Shown piece by piece: positions 8,404-18,207 of a DNA stretch of 64,000 nucleotides. This stretch comes from Okibacterium fritillariae (GTDB lineage: Bacteria > Actinomycetota > Actinomycetes > Actinomycetales > Microbacteriaceae): assembly GCF_900167575.1 (NCBI RefSeq), contig NZ_FUZP01000001.1, forward strand, positions 1,736,001 to 1,800,000, in the 5' to 3' direction. The notes below the pieces were generated by a model. It had not been told where the DNA came from, ran no database searches, and worked only from the letters and a program-made list of their open reading frames with translations. The position numbers were made by a program, and so were the translations under genes. Positions within the stretch are counted from its first letter, which is position 1, and each line of letters starts with the position of its first letter.

Positions 8404-10497
8404 TCAGTTGTCGCCGAGCGAGTCTTTGGCGGCCTGGACGACGGCTTCGCGGGTCATACCGAACTCGCGGAAGAGCGTCTTCCAGTCGGCGGATGCACCG
8501 AAGTGCTCGATCGAGACGGAGCGGCCGCGGTCGCCCACGATCTCGCGCCAGCCGAGCGACAGCCCGGCTTCGACCGACACGCGGGCGGTGACGGCCTTGG
8601 GCAGCACCTTCTCGCGGTATTCGTCGCTCTGCTCGGCGAACCATTCGAGCGCGGGAGCCGAGACGACGCGGGCGTTGATGCCCTCGGCGGCCAGGTCTTC
8701 GCGCGCCTGGACCGCGAGCTGCAGCTCGGAACCCGTGGCGATGAGGATCACGTCGGGCGTGCCGTTCGGGGCCTCGGCCAGGATGTAGGCACCCTTGGCG
8801 ACGTGCTTCGCCGAGGCGAAGGTGTCACCGGTTGCTTCGTCTTCGCCACGCTCGAACACGGCGATGTTCTGGCGCGTGAGGGCGATACCGGCGGGGCCTT
8901 CCTGGCGACGCAGGATCTCGAGCCAGGCGTAGCCGACCTCGTTGGCGTCACCGGGGCGGACCACGGCGAGGTTGGGGATGGCGCGCAGCGAGGCGATCTG
9001 CTCGATCGGCTGGTGCGTGGGGCCGTCTTCACCGAGGGCGACCGAGTCGTGGGTCCACACGAAGATGGACGGCACGTTCATGAGCGCGCCGAGGCGGACC
9101 GCGGGGCGCATGTAGTCGCTGAAGATGAGGAAGGTTCCACCGAAGGCGCGCGTCGGGCCGTGAAGCACGATGCCGTTGAGGATGGCTCCCATGGCGTGTT
9201 CGCGGATGCCGAAGTGCAGCACGCGGCCGTACTCGTTACCGGTCCACTCGTGGGTCGAGTGCTCGGACGGGATGAACGACGCGCCGGACTCGATCGTGGT
9301 GTTGTTCGACTCGGCGAGGTCGGCCGATCCACCCCACAGCTCGGGCATGAGCGGCGCGATGGCGTTGAGCACCTTGCCGGAGGCGGCGCGGGTCGAGACA
9401 TCCTTGCCGGGCTCGAAGACCGGGAGGGCCTCGACGAGACCGTCGGGCAGTTCACCCGAGAGCACACGGTCGAGCAGCTGCTTCTTCTCGGGGTTCTTCT
9501 CGGCCCAGGCGTCGAACTTCTTGTTCCACTCCTGGTGGTCGGCTGCGCCGCGCTCCTGCAGCGAACGGGTGCGCTCGATGACCTCGTCGGCCACCTCGAA
9601 GGTCTGCTCGGGGTCGAAGCCGAGGACTTCCTTCACACCACGCAGCTCGTCGGCGCCGAGGGCGGAGCCGTGGATCTTGCCCGTGTTCTGCTTCTTCGGC
9701 GACGGCCATCCGATGATGGTGCGCAGCACGATGAGCGACGGACGGTCGGTCTCGCCCTTCGCGGCCTCGATGGCGTCGTGCAGCTCGTGCACGTCTTCGA
9801 CGTATTCGCCGGTCTTCTTCCAGTCGACCGTCTGCACGTGCCAGCCGTAGGCCTCGTAGCGAGCCTTGACGTCTTCGGTGAAGGCGATGTTGGTGTCGTC
9901 TTCGATCGAGATCTGGTTGGAGTCGTAGATGGCGATCAGGTTGCCGAGCTGCTGGTGGCCGGCGAGCGAGGATGCCTCGCTCGTGACGCCTTCCTGCAGG
10001 TCGCCGTCGCCGGCGATGACGTAGATGTTGTGGTCGAACGGGCTCTCACCGGCGGGGGTCTCGGGGTCGAACAGACCGCGCTCATAGCGAGCGGCGTAAG
10101 CGAAACCGACGGCGGAAGCGAGTCCCTGGCCGAGGGGGCCCGTGGTGATCTCGACGCCCTTGGTGTGACCGTATTCGGGGTGGCCCGGCGTGAGCGAACC
10201 CCAGGTGCGAAGCGCCTTGAGGTCGTCGAGCTCGAGGCCGTAGCCGCCCAGGTAGAGCTGGATGTACTGGGTCAGGGAGCTGTGCCCGACCGAGAGGATG
10301 AAGCGGTCACGCCCGAGCCAGTGAGTATCGGTCGGGTCTTGCTTCATGACCTTCTGGAAGAGAAGGTATGCCGCGGGGGCGAGGCTCATCGCGGTGCCGG
10401 GGTGGCCGTTGCCCACCTTCTCGACGGCGTCTGCCGCCAGCACTCGGACGGTGTCGACCGCCTTGTTGTCGATGGAATCCCATTGCAGAGCTGCCAC
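8404..10497 (-). CDS. tkt: Transketolase
   Basis: 697 residues from a GTG start (first residues [15 protein letters not shown]). A longer frame upstream has a cysteine/arginine-rich, non-homologous extension, and AAGAAGGG lies about 11 nt before the GTG, so the shorter start was chosen. The thiamine-diphosphate motif [16 protein letters not shown], followed by [11 protein letters not shown], is intact. [19 protein letters not shown] and the C-terminal transketolase domain are also present. It transfers two-carbon units in the non-oxidative pentose phosphate pathway and is the first gene of the operon. Confidence 0.97.
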   Translation of the reverse strand: MAALQWDSIDNKAVDTVRVLAADAVEKVGNGHPGTAMSLAPAAYLLFQKVMKQDPTDTHWLGRDRFILSVGHSSLTQYIQLYLGGYGLELDDLKALRTWGSLTPGHPEYGHTKGVEITTGPLGQGLASAVGFAYAARYERGLFDPETPAGESPFDHNIYVIAGDGDLQEGVTSEASSLAGHQQLGNLIAIYDSNQISIEDDTNIAFTEDVKARYEAYGWHVQTVDWKKTGEYVEDVHELHDAIEAAKGETDRPSLIVLRTIIGWPSPKKQNTGKIHGSALGADELRGVKEVLGFDPEQTFEVADEVIERTRSLQERGAADHQEWNKKFDAWAEKNPEKKQLLDRVLSGELPDGLVEALPVFEPGKDVSTRAASGKVLNAIAPLMPELWGGSADLAESNNTTIESGASFIPSEHSTHEWTGNEYGRVLHFGIREHAMGAILNGIVLHGPTRAFGGTFLIFSDYMRPAVRLGALMNVPSIFVWTHDSVALGEDGPTHQPIEQIASLRAIPNLAVVRPGDANEVGYAWLEILRRQEGPAGIALTRQNIAVFERGEDEATGDTFASAKHVAKGAYILAEAPNGTPDVILIATGSELQLAVQAREDLAAEGINARVVSAPALEWFAEQSDEYREKVLPKAVTARVSVEAGLSLGWREIVGDRGRSVSIEHFGASADWKTLFREFGMTREAVVQAAKDSLGDN

Positions 10498-10732
10498 AGT
10501 CTTATTGACCCTTCTTGAGTTGCGGATGACCCTAACCCAGGCCGATCCGGAGGAGATAACACGCACGCGCTGGCATCGTTGGCAGAGTGACGGCACGGCA
10601 CAGCCGAACACGTCTTGCGGGCATGCAGCCGCGCACGTATTGGTTGGCGAGCGTGTCAAGCATAGCGAGGATGCCTGCCACATTTCGGGAACGTTGCGGG
10701 TGATTTCGCCCCGGGCGCAACGGGTCTACAAT

Positions 10733-10760
10733 TTGTGCCCCGCGCCGGATGACCTAGAAT
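10733..10760 (+). promoter_or_regulatory. Candidate promoter for ctaB
   Basis: TTGTGC (10733-10738) and TAGAAT (10755-10760) are separated by 16 bp, with the ctaB ATG 31 bp further on. A second possible -10, TACAAT, lies just upstream at about 10727-10732. The 294-bp gap between divergent tkt and ctaB must hold promoters for both; no clear minus-strand box was identified. Confidence 0.4.
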
Positions 10761-10791
10761 CAGTAACAGATTTCCACCGGTTAGAGGAGCA

Positions 10792-11724
10792 ATGGACGTT
10801 GCCGTAGAGCCCCAGGTCGGCCAGAGACCCATCGACTTCCGAACGAAGCTCAAAGGCTACGTCGCCCTGACGAAACCCCGGGTGATGGAGCTGCTGCTCG
10901 TCACCACCATCCCGGTGATGATCCTCGCCCAGAACGGTCTGCCCAATTTCTGGCTGATCGTCGCGACCGTCATCGGCGGCGCCATGAGCGCCGGATCGGC
11001 TGCAGCATTCAACTGCTACATCGACCGCGACATCGACAAGGTGATGAACCGCACCAAGAACCGTCCGCTCGTCACGGGTGTGCTCACCCCGCGGGAGGCC
11101 TACATCTTCGCGTGGGCGCTGGGCGTGCTGTCGACCGTCTGGCTCGCGCTCACGACCAACCTTGTCGCCGCCGCGCTGTCGGTCGCCGCCATCCTCTTCT
11201 ACGTGTTCGTCTACACGCTGTGGCTGAAGCGCCGCACGCAGCAGAACATCATCTGGGGCGGCATCGCGGGCTGCTTCCCGGTGCTGATCGGATGGGCTGC
11301 CGTCACGGGAGACCTCACGTGGGCACCGTTCATCCTCTTCGGCGTCGTGTTCCTGTGGACCCCGCCGCACTACTGGCCCCTCTCGATGAAGTACCGCGAG
11401 GACTACAAGGCCGTCGGTGTCCCCATGCTCGCCGTCGTGCGCGGCCGCGCCCAGGTCGGTCTCCAGGTCATCCTCTACGCGTGGGCTACCGTGGCCTGCT
11501 CGCTGCTGCTGACGCCCGTCGCACACATGGGCCTCATCTACACGGCGACGGCGCTCGTGGCCGGCGGTTGGTTCATCTACGAGACCCACCGCCTCTACAA
11601 CCGGGCCATCCGCGGCGAGAAGGTGTCGCCCATGCGCGTCTTCCACGGTTCGATCAGCTACCTCACGTTGCTGTTCCTGGCAGTGGCCATCGACCCGCTG
11701 CTGCTCTTCTTCCCCTTCAACTAG
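10792..11724 (+). CDS. ctaB: Protohaem IX farnesyltransferase (haem O synthase)
   Basis: 310 residues of the UbiA prenyltransferase superfamily, with about nine hydrophobic segments. It attaches farnesyl to haem B in the membrane to give haem O for cytochrome oxidase. The prenyl-diphosphate motif is Asn74, Asp78, Asp80 and Asp82 in [21 protein letters not shown] second conserved region, [20 protein letters not shown], is near residue 200. An AGAGGAG ribosome-binding site sits only 2 nt from the ATG. It is convergent with ctaA, the next enzyme of the pathway. Confidence 0.96.
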   Translation: MDVAVEPQVGQRPIDFRTKLKGYVALTKPRVMELLLVTTIPVMILAQNGLPNFWLIVATVIGGAMSAGSAAAFNCYIDRDIDKVMNRTKNRPLVTGVLTPREAYIFAWALGVLSTVWLALTTNLVAAALSVAAILFYVFVYTLWLKRRTQQNIIWGGIAGCFPVLIGWAAVTGDLTWAPFILFGVVFLWTPPHYWPLSMKYREDYKAVGVPMLAVVRGRAQVGLQVILYAWATVACSLLLTPVAHMGLIYTATALVAGGWFIYETHRLYNRAIRGEKVSPMRVFHGSISYLTLLFLAVAIDPLLLFFPFN

Positions 11725-11750
11725 GCGCGGTCCGCACCTCCCCGCACGCA

Positions 11751-11797
11751 CACGAAGAAGCCCCTCCAGTCATCCGGCTGAGAGGGGCTTCTTCGTG
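11751..11797. terminator. Bidirectional terminator between ctaB and ctaA
   Basis: A perfect 15-bp inverted repeat (11751-11765 with 11783-11797) lies between two converging genes. The arms end in runs of A and T (GAAGAAG/CTTCTTC), so it can act for both strands. Confidence 0.75.
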
Positions 11798-11814
11798 GGC
11801 GCGAGACCAGCGCG

Positions 11815-12834
11815 TCAGCGGCGCGAGGATGTCGGGGCCGCGGCATCCAGGTCGGCCACGTCGTCGCCGGGGGAGAGGGCGATGGCCGGCGACTTGAGGT
11901 TGAGCACGACCGCGGTCATGGCCGAGGCCAGCAGGCACGCGAGAACCATGTGGATGCCCACGAGGATGGCGGGCAGCCCCAGGCGCGCCTGTGTGAGCCC
12001 CACGATGATCTGCACGACCTCGACGGCGAGCAGCAACGCGGTCCAGCGGCGCAGCCCCACGTAGGGCGAAGCGAAGGCACCGATCACGAGCACGAGCGTG
12101 AGCGCCAGCGTGGCGTAGGCCGGCCAGCTGTGCACGTGCTGCAGGAACTCTGAGTCGAGCCCGTTGCGGGGAGCATCGGCATCACCGGCGTGCGGCCCCG
12201 AACCGGTCGTCAGGATGCCGACCACGATGGTCACGGCCACGACGGCGCTCGTGACATGAGCCGTGATCGCATACCAGCGGGGCACGTCGAGGATGCGGTG
12301 ACCTGTGGGCGTGTAGATGCGGTAGACCAGGGCGGTCGACAGCGCCACGAGCACGACCGACACGACGAAGTGGAAGCCCACGACATACGGGTTCAGCTTG
12401 GTGAGAACGCTGATGCCACCGATGATGGCCTGCGCGGGGATGCCGAGGCCGATGAGCAGCGTCAGCACGAACAGGTCGCGGCGCTCGGCCCGGAACCGGA
12501 TCACGGCCAGGAAAGCCGCGATGGCGACGATGACGAGAACGAACGTGAGCAGGCGGTTGCCGAATTCGATCACGCCGTGGATGCCCATTTCGGGCGTGTT
12601 CACGAGCGAACCGGTCGTGCACTTGGGCCACGTGGGGCAACCGAGGCCGGATGCGGTGAGCCGCACGAGCCCGCCCGTGCCCACGATGACCGTCTGGACG
12701 ACGAGCGTGGTCCAGCCGAGGACGCGCACTCGACGGTCGTCGACACCGTTCGGCAGCCAGTTCCAGAATCGGCGTGTCAGCGCTCTCAGGTTCTCCACGA
12801 TCGACGCAGTCCGTTCTCTCAGATATTTCGTCAC
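11815..12834 (-). CDS. ctaA: Haem A synthase
   Basis: 339-residue polytopic membrane protein of the COX15/CtaA family, about eight helices. It oxidises the methyl group of haem O to a formyl group, giving haem A. Visible features: the cysteine-pair loop GLGCPTWPKC after helix 1, IEFGNRLLTF with the conserved Glu/Asn/Arg, and histidine ligands in GFHFVVSV, HSWPAYAT and GIHMVLACL. Its start could lie slightly downstream, since the first 30 residues are polar and not conserved. It is convergent with ctaB and divergent from the suf operon. Confidence 0.94.
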   Translation of the reverse strand: MTKYLRERTASIVENLRALTRRFWNWLPNGVDDRRVRVLGWTTLVVQTVIVGTGGLVRLTASGLGCPTWPKCTTGSLVNTPEMGIHGVIEFGNRLLTFVLVIVAIAAFLAVIRFRAERRDLFVLTLLIGLGIPAQAIIGGISVLTKLNPYVVGFHFVVSVVLVALSTALVYRIYTPTGHRILDVPRWYAITAHVTSAVVAVTIVVGILTTGSGPHAGDADAPRNGLDSEFLQHVHSWPAYATLALTLVLVIGAFASPYVGLRRWTALLLAVEVVQIIVGLTQARLGLPAILVGIHMVLACLLASAMTAVVLNLKSPAIALSPGDDVADLDAAAPTSSRR

Positions 12835-13262
12835 AACAAGCTGGGAGAGTGGGGCCTTTTACCCGTCTCTCCCTGTAGAATTGGCCCAGGTTCCACGTCG
12901 GAAGCACTGCAGAGGCAGGCCGAACGTTTGAACATCAAAGCTCGAGTTCACTCACAATTGTAAGTTCGCATCGCGCGGCCGCCGACACGTTCGCGGCCTG
13001 AGATCGCAACTTGCACCGATGTGCTCGACCACCGACACGTTTCGACGAGCGGCCCACCACTGGGGCAGCCCTGCGGAAACCGGAAACTCGAAGAACCCCG
13101 TACGTCGGCCACCGAAGGCCATTGCACGCTCCTCCGTCGCTCGCGGCGCGTCGAGCGGTCAGCCTCCGAGAGATCGGCGACCTGATCATGCGGTGACAAT
13201 TCGGCCCGGCGGGAATGCCGTGAACAGAGATCCTGTTTCTAGCGGTAGGAAAAGAGGTATTT
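12835..13262. promoter_or_regulatory. 428-bp ctaA-sufB divergent intergenic region
   Basis: No gene could be supported here; short arginine-rich frames on both strands look spurious, and no SufR-type regulator is encoded. The region holds an inverted repeat TGAAC-N12-GTTCA (12929-12950), an adjoining palindrome (12950-12965), and a 10-bp direct repeat CCGACACGTT at 12982 and 13032, exactly 50 bp apart. The ribosome-binding site of sufB, AAAAGAGGT, lies at 13251-13259. It presumably carries the promoters of ctaA and the suf operon. Confidence 0.5.
12950..12965. promoter_or_regulatory. Near-perfect 16-bp palindrome, candidate operator
   Basis: ACTCACAATTGTAAGT is self-complementary except for one pair (12953/12962). 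On the minus strand it contains TACAAT, a good -10 box that would give ctaA a leader of about 115 nt. On the plus strand TTGAAC at 12928 and CACAAT at 12953 could form a promoter with a 19-bp spacer. Overlap of a dyad with promoter boxes suggests a repressor site; the regulator is unknown. Confidence 0.4.
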
Positions 13263-14681
13263 ATGTCTGATGTCTTGATCGACCGCCCCGAGCTCGAGTC
13301 TCTGGGTCAGTACGAGTTCGGCTGGTCCGACTCCGATGCGGCCGGCGCATCCGCCCGTCGAGGAATCTCGCCCGAGATCGTCGCCGACATCTCGCGCCTG
13401 AAGAACGAGCCCGACTGGATGCTCCAGCGACGCCTCAAGGCGCTTCAGCTGTTCGAGCGCAAACCGATGCCCACGTGGGGTGCCGATCTCTCGGACATCG
13501 ACTTCGACAACATCAAGTACTTCGTCCGTTCCACGGAGAAGCAGGCCCAGACCTGGGAAGACCTGCCCGAAGACATCCGCAACACCTACGAGAAGCTCGG
13601 CATCCCCGAGGCCGAGCGTCAGCGCCTGGTCGGTGGCGTCGCGGCTCAGTACGAGTCCGAGGTCGTCTACCACCAGATCCGCGAAGACCTCGAGCAGCAG
13701 GGTGTCATCTTCAAAGACACCGACACGGCATTGCGCGAGCACCCCGAGATCTTTGAAGAGTACTTCGGCACCGTCATCCCCTCGGGTGACAACAAGTTCG
13801 CGGCGCTCAACACGTCCGTCTGGTCGGGTGGCTCGTTCGTCTACGTGCCGCCGGGCGTGCACGTCGACATCCCCCTGCAGGCCTACTTCCGCATCAACAC
13901 CGAGAACATGGGCCAGTTCGAGCGCACGCTGATCATCGCCGACGAGGGCAGCTACGTGCACTACATCGAGGGCTGCACGGCTCCCATCTACAAGTCTGAC
14001 TCGCTGCACTCGGCCGTGGTCGAGATCATCGTCAAGAAGAACGCCCGCGTTCGCTACACGACGATCCAGAACTGGTCGAACAACGTCTACAACCTGGTCA
14101 CCAAGCGCGCCACGGCCGCCGAGGGCGCGACCATGGAGTGGATCGACGGCAACATCGGTTCCAAGGTCACCATGAAGTACCCGTCCATCTACCTCATGGG
14201 CGAGCACGCCAAGGGCGAGACGCTCTCCGTGGCCTTCGCGGGCCCCGGACAGCACCAAGACGCCGGCGCCAAGATGATCCACATGGCTCCCTACACGCAG
14301 TCGTCGATCGTCTCGAAGTCGATCGCCCGTGGCGGCGGTCGTGCCGGTTACCGCGGCGAGGTCCGCGTCGATGCAGCCGCGCACCACTCGGCCAACACCG
14401 TGCGCTGCGACGCCCTGCTCGTCGACACCATCTCGCGCAGCGACACCTACCCCGCGATCGACATCCGTGTCGACGACGTGCAGCTCGGCCACGAGGCCAC
14501 CGTCTCGAAGGTCAGCGAAGAGCAGCTCTTCTACCTGATGTCGCGCGGCATGCCCGAAGACGAGGCCATGGCCATGATCGTGCGTGGCTTCATCGAGCCC
14601 ATCGCCCGCGAACTGCCGATGGAGTACGCGCTCGAACTCAACAAGCTCATTGAAATGGGCATGGAAGGATCCGTCGGTTAA
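13263..14681 (+). CDS. sufB: Fe-S cluster assembly protein SufB
   Basis: 472 residues, full length. SufB is the scaffold subunit of the SufBCD complex that builds Fe-S clusters in the cytosol. The C-terminal beta-helix region contains the conserved [14 protein letters not shown] and [15 protein letters not shown] segments, and the cysteine in [10 protein letters not shown] is present. The ATG has AAAGAGGT 5 nt upstream. The TAA runs directly into the sufD ATG, and the whole suf unit is one operon. Confidence 0.97.
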   Translation: MSDVLIDRPELESLGQYEFGWSDSDAAGASARRGISPEIVADISRLKNEPDWMLQRRLKALQLFERKPMPTWGADLSDIDFDNIKYFVRSTEKQAQTWEDLPEDIRNTYEKLGIPEAERQRLVGGVAAQYESEVVYHQIREDLEQQGVIFKDTDTALREHPEIFEEYFGTVIPSGDNKFAALNTSVWSGGSFVYVPPGVHVDIPLQAYFRINTENMGQFERTLIIADEGSYVHYIEGCTAPIYKSDSLHSAVVEIIVKKNARVRYTTIQNWSNNVYNLVTKRATAAEGATMEWIDGNIGSKVTMKYPSIYLMGEHAKGETLSVAFAGPGQHQDAGAKMIHMAPYTQSSIVSKSIARGGGRAGYRGEVRVDAAAHHSANTVRCDALLVDTISRSDTYPAIDIRVDDVQLGHEATVSKVSEEQLFYLMSRGMPEDEAMAMIVRGFIEPIARELPMEYALELNKLIEMGMEGSVG

Positions 14682-15890
14682 ATGTCGACCCAAGCACCAG
14701 AAGCAACAACGACTCGTCTCGACGAGTCGGGTCAGCACGGATTCAAGGCGCACTCTGATGGCGGCTACGTTCCCGTGCAGACCCGCTCGGCGCGATTCGC
14801 CTCGACGAACGTCCTCGACTTCCCGACCGTCACGGGCCGCGAAGCCGTGTGGAAGCTCACGCCCGTAGCCACCGTGTCCTCTCTCATCGAGGGCGACCTG
14901 GATGGCTCGGGCTACGAGTTCCAGGCCGAGCCGGGCTCCGGCATCGACATCACCTGGGTCGAGCGCACCGACGCCCGCATCGGCACGGCCGGCATCCCCG
15001 AAGAGCGTGCCTCGGCCAACGCGTGGAGCTCGTTCGATAAGGCCCTCGCCATCACGGTGTCGGGCGAAGAAGCTGCGTCGGTCACCGTGGCGCGCTCCGC
15101 GCTCGGAACCGCCGCGCGAGCTGCGCACACCGTCATCGAGGCCAAGCCGTTCAGCCAGGGTCTCGTCATCTTGCAGAACGACGGCGACGCCCAGCTCTCC
15201 GAAAACGTCGAGATCATCGTGGGCGACAGCGCCTCGCTGACCGTCGTCACGGTGCAGCAGTGGAACGACGACGCCCTGCACCTGGCATCGCACTTCGCCA
15301 AGATCGGCCGCGACGCCAAGCTCAAGCACGTCGTCGTGACGCTCGGTGGCAAGGTCGTGCGCGTCAACCCGACGACGCACCTCGCCTCCCAGGGCGCCGA
15401 CGTCGAGGCCCTCGGCCTCTACTTCTCCGACGCCGGGCAGCACCTCGAGCAGCAGGTCTACGTCAACCACGACGCGCCCAACACGCGCAGCCGGGTGAAC
15501 TACAAGGGTGCCCTGCAGGGCGCCAGCGCCCGCACGGTCTGGATCGGCGACGTGCTCATCCAGCAGAGCGCCCCCGGCACCGACAGCTACGAGCAGAACC
15601 GTAACCTCGTCCTGACCGACGGAACGCGCGCCGACTCCGTGCCGAACCTCGAGATCGAGACCGGCGACATCCAGGGAGCCGGCCACGCCAGCGCGACCGG
15701 CCGCTTCGACGACGAGCAGCTCTTCTACCTGCAGGCTCGCGGCATCCCCGAGGCCCAGGCTCGCCGCCTCGTCGTGCGCGGCTTCCTCACCGAGATCGTG
15801 CAGAAGATCGGCGTCGCCGAGCTCGAAGAGCGGCTGCAGGCGGCGATCGAAGACGAGCTGGCGAAAACCGCCATCACCGGGGGCGAATAA
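14682..15890 (+). CDS. sufD: Fe-S cluster assembly protein SufD
   Basis: 402 residues. It pairs with SufB in the SufBC2D scaffold. The C-terminal beta-helix domain shows RNLVLTDGTRADSVPNLEIE and GHASATGRFDDEQLFYLQAR, the usual SufD end with a histidine that takes part in cluster formation in studied homologues. The N-terminal 100 residues are more variable, as is normal. The ATG follows the sufB stop with no gap, and a Rieske-type gene follows after 2 bp. Confidence 0.95.
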   Translation: MSTQAPEATTTRLDESGQHGFKAHSDGGYVPVQTRSARFASTNVLDFPTVTGREAVWKLTPVATVSSLIEGDLDGSGYEFQAEPGSGIDITWVERTDARIGTAGIPEERASANAWSSFDKALAITVSGEEAASVTVARSALGTAARAAHTVIEAKPFSQGLVILQNDGDAQLSENVEIIVGDSASLTVVTVQQWNDDALHLASHFAKIGRDAKLKHVVVTLGGKVVRVNPTTHLASQGADVEALGLYFSDAGQHLEQQVYVNHDAPNTRSRVNYKGALQGASARTVWIGDVLIQQSAPGTDSYEQNRNLVLTDGTRADSVPNLEIETGDIQGAGHASATGRFDDEQLFYLQARGIPEAQARRLVVRGFLTEIVQKIGVAELEERLQAAIEDELAKTAITGGE

Positions 15891-15892
15891 AC

Positions 15893-16216
15893 ATGGCCCC
15901 CCGCGTCTGTTCCGTCTCGGAGCTCTCGCCCAACCAGGCCAAGCGCGTGGTGGTCGAGGGACATCCGATCGCCCTCGTCCAAGACTCAGCCGGCGACATC
16001 TTCGCCATCGGTGACACGTGCACGCACGGAGACATCTCGCTCTCCGAAGGTTTCGTCGAGAACGACACGCTCGAATGCTGGGCGCACGGTTCGCAGTTCT
16101 CGCTCACCACGGGCAAGCCGCTCACGCTGCCCGCCTATGAACCCGTCCCGGTCTACAACGTAGACGTGGTCGACGGCGACATCTTCATCGACCCGACCGT
16201 AACGAAAGAGATTTAG
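15893..16216 (+). CDS. Rieske 2Fe-2S ferredoxin-like protein in the suf operon
   Basis: 107 residues forming a single Rieske domain. The ligands are Cys43/His45 in CTHGDISLSEG and Cys62/His65 in CWAHGSQF, spaced as in the small ferredoxin subunits of bacterial non-haem dioxygenases. There is no signal peptide or membrane anchor, so it is cytosolic. It sits 2 bp after sufD and 4 bp before sufC, so it is co-translated with the scaffold. No oxygenase gene is nearby; a role as an electron donor or carrier for Fe-S assembly is an inference from position. Confidence 0.92.
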   Translation: MAPRVCSVSELSPNQAKRVVVEGHPIALVQDSAGDIFAIGDTCTHGDISLSEGFVENDTLECWAHGSQFSLTTGKPLTLPAYEPVPVYNVDVVDGDIFIDPTVTKEI

Positions 16217-16220
16217 ATCC

Positions 16221-16985
<765 letters not shown>

Positions 16986-16994
16986 GATAACGAC

Positions 16995-17324
16995 ATGGTT
17001 ACCACACTGGCACCGCAGAAGTTCGACGAGGTCGAAGAGGCCCTGAAGGACGTCATGGACCCCGAGCTCGGCGTGAACGTCGTCGACCTCGGCCTCATCT
17101 ACGACCTCGGTTGGGATGACGAGAACGACGCCCTCATCATTCACATGACGCTGACCTCGGCCGGCTGCCCACTGACCGACGTGCTCGAAGAGCAGACCGC
17201 TCAGGCGCTGGATGGCGTCGTGGACGCGTTCCGCATCAACTGGGTGTGGATGCCGCCGTGGGGCCCCGAGCGCATCACCGACGATGGTCGGGACATGATG
17301 CGCGCGCTGGGCTTCTCGATCTAG
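16995..17324 (+). CDS. sufT: SufT-like Fe-S assembly protein (MIP18/DUF59 family)
   Basis: 109 residues of the MIP18 domain family, members of which help mature Fe-S proteins. DVMDPELGVNVVDLGLIYDL near residue 15 and the cysteine-containing LTSAGCPLTDVLEEQ (Cys58) are diagnostic, and the C-terminal WVWMPPWGPERITDDGRDMMRALGF is standard. It is the last gene of the operon. The gene symbol follows common actinobacterial usage. No sufS or sufU follows it. Confidence 0.9.
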   Translation: MVTTLAPQKFDEVEEALKDVMDPELGVNVVDLGLIYDLGWDDENDALIIHMTLTSAGCPLTDVLEEQTAQALDGVVDAFRINWVWMPPWGPERITDDGRDMMRALGFSI

Positions 17325-17337
17325 GCACGGCACCGCC

Positions 17338-17374
<37 letters not shown>

Positions 17375-17388
17375 AGCGAGATACACGA

Positions 17389-17420
17389 AAAGGCGCGCTC
17401 CCCGCGGGGAGCGCGCCTTT
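17389..17420. terminator. Bidirectional terminator between sufT and bioY
   Basis: A perfect 32-nt palindrome with no unpaired loop in the DNA, flanked by AAA on the left and TTT on the right. It lies between converging genes and can stop transcription from both sides. Confidence 0.85.
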
Positions 17421-17451
17421 CTCGTTGCTGCGAGCCTCGGCTCGCGCGGGG

Positions 17452-18081
17452 CTAGTTCGCTGAGCCGTCCTTGCGGGCGTCGATCGAACGGACGCCCTTC
17501 CAGGCGAGGGGCAGCAGGCCCGCGGCGATGGCAGCCTTGACGATTCCGCCGACGATGAACGGGAACACGCCGAGCGCCAGGACGTTGGCGAGCGAGTTGT
17601 CGATGCCGAGGTTGCCGAGCACGATGGCCATGTAGGGCACGCCGAACAGGAACGGGACGATGCTGGCGAGGATGAAGCCCAGGAAGGCGAGCCAGAACTT
17701 CTTGTCCCAGTTGCGTTCGGCCAGCCATCCGACCAGACCGGCCGTGAAGACCATGCCGATGATGAAACCGAAGCTCGGCTTGAGCACGCTGAGCGGGCCA
17801 CCCGTGAACTCGGCGAAGATCGGGAGACCGGCGACACCCAGCACGAGGTAGAGCGCGAGCGATGCGAAGCCGCGGCGGGCACCGAGCGACGCGCCGACGA
17901 GGATGACCGCGAGGGTCTGGCCGGTGATCGGAACGGGCCAGAGCGGGATGCTCACCTGGGCGAGGCCCGCGACGACAGCGGTGCCGGCGACCACGAGGGC
18001 CGCATCGGTGGCGAGGCTGCGATTCTGCACGAGCGCGTCGGCGAGCGTGGGGCGTGCCCGGTCGAATGTCACACTGGTCAT
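17452..18081 (-). CDS. bioY: Biotin transporter BioY
   Basis: 209-residue membrane protein with about six hydrophobic helices. It is the substrate-binding S component of an energy-coupling-factor biotin importer. The conserved stretches are VSIPLWPVPITGQTLAVIL and GARRGFASLALYLVLGVAGLP, followed by GGPLSVLKPSFGFIIGMVF, all typical of BioY. No bioM/bioN (ATPase and transmembrane) genes are next to it, so it may work alone or with a shared ECF module. It is divergent from the ABC-F gene. Confidence 0.95.
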   Translation of the reverse strand: MTSVTFDRARPTLADALVQNRSLATDAALVVAGTAVVAGLAQVSIPLWPVPITGQTLAVILVGASLGARRGFASLALYLVLGVAGLPIFAEFTGGPLSVLKPSFGFIIGMVFTAGLVGWLAERNWDKKFWLAFLGFILASIVPFLFGVPYMAIVLGNLGIDNSLANVLALGVFPFIVGGIVKAAIAAGLLPLAWKGVRSIDARKDGSAN

Positions 18082-18207
18082 GGGTCTCCTTGATGAAGAT
18101 CGGTGGGGGATCTGGCCGGACGATTATCGAACCGTCGGCCCAGGATTTATACTAGAGGGCTGACCCCCCTGAACGACGTTGTATGAACGTCACCAAAGAA
18201 TAGGACT
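18082..18207. promoter_or_regulatory. Divergent promoter region of bioY and the ABC-F gene
   Basis: On the plus strand TATACT (about 18150-18155) with TTATCG 18 bp upstream is a candidate promoter for the ABC-F gene. On the minus strand TATAAA and, further toward bioY, GATAAT are possible -10 boxes. No clear biotin-repressor dyad was recognised. Confidence 0.3.

Noticed and set aside
10498-10683. N-terminal extension of transketolase
   Set aside because: The 62 added residues are cysteine- and arginine-rich and unlike any transketolase; GTG 10497 has a better-placed ribosome-binding site.
12935-13196. Short frames on both strands in the ctaA-sufB gap
   Set aside because: No ribosome-binding site or domain, high Arg/Ser content; the gap fits regulatory DNA better.
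13239-15686. An 815-codon open frame on the minus strand opposite sufB and sufD
   Set aside because: It is an antisense shadow of GC-rich coding DNA. Composition is His/Arg/Asp-biased and no domain is recognisable, while the plus strand encodes clear SufB and SufD.
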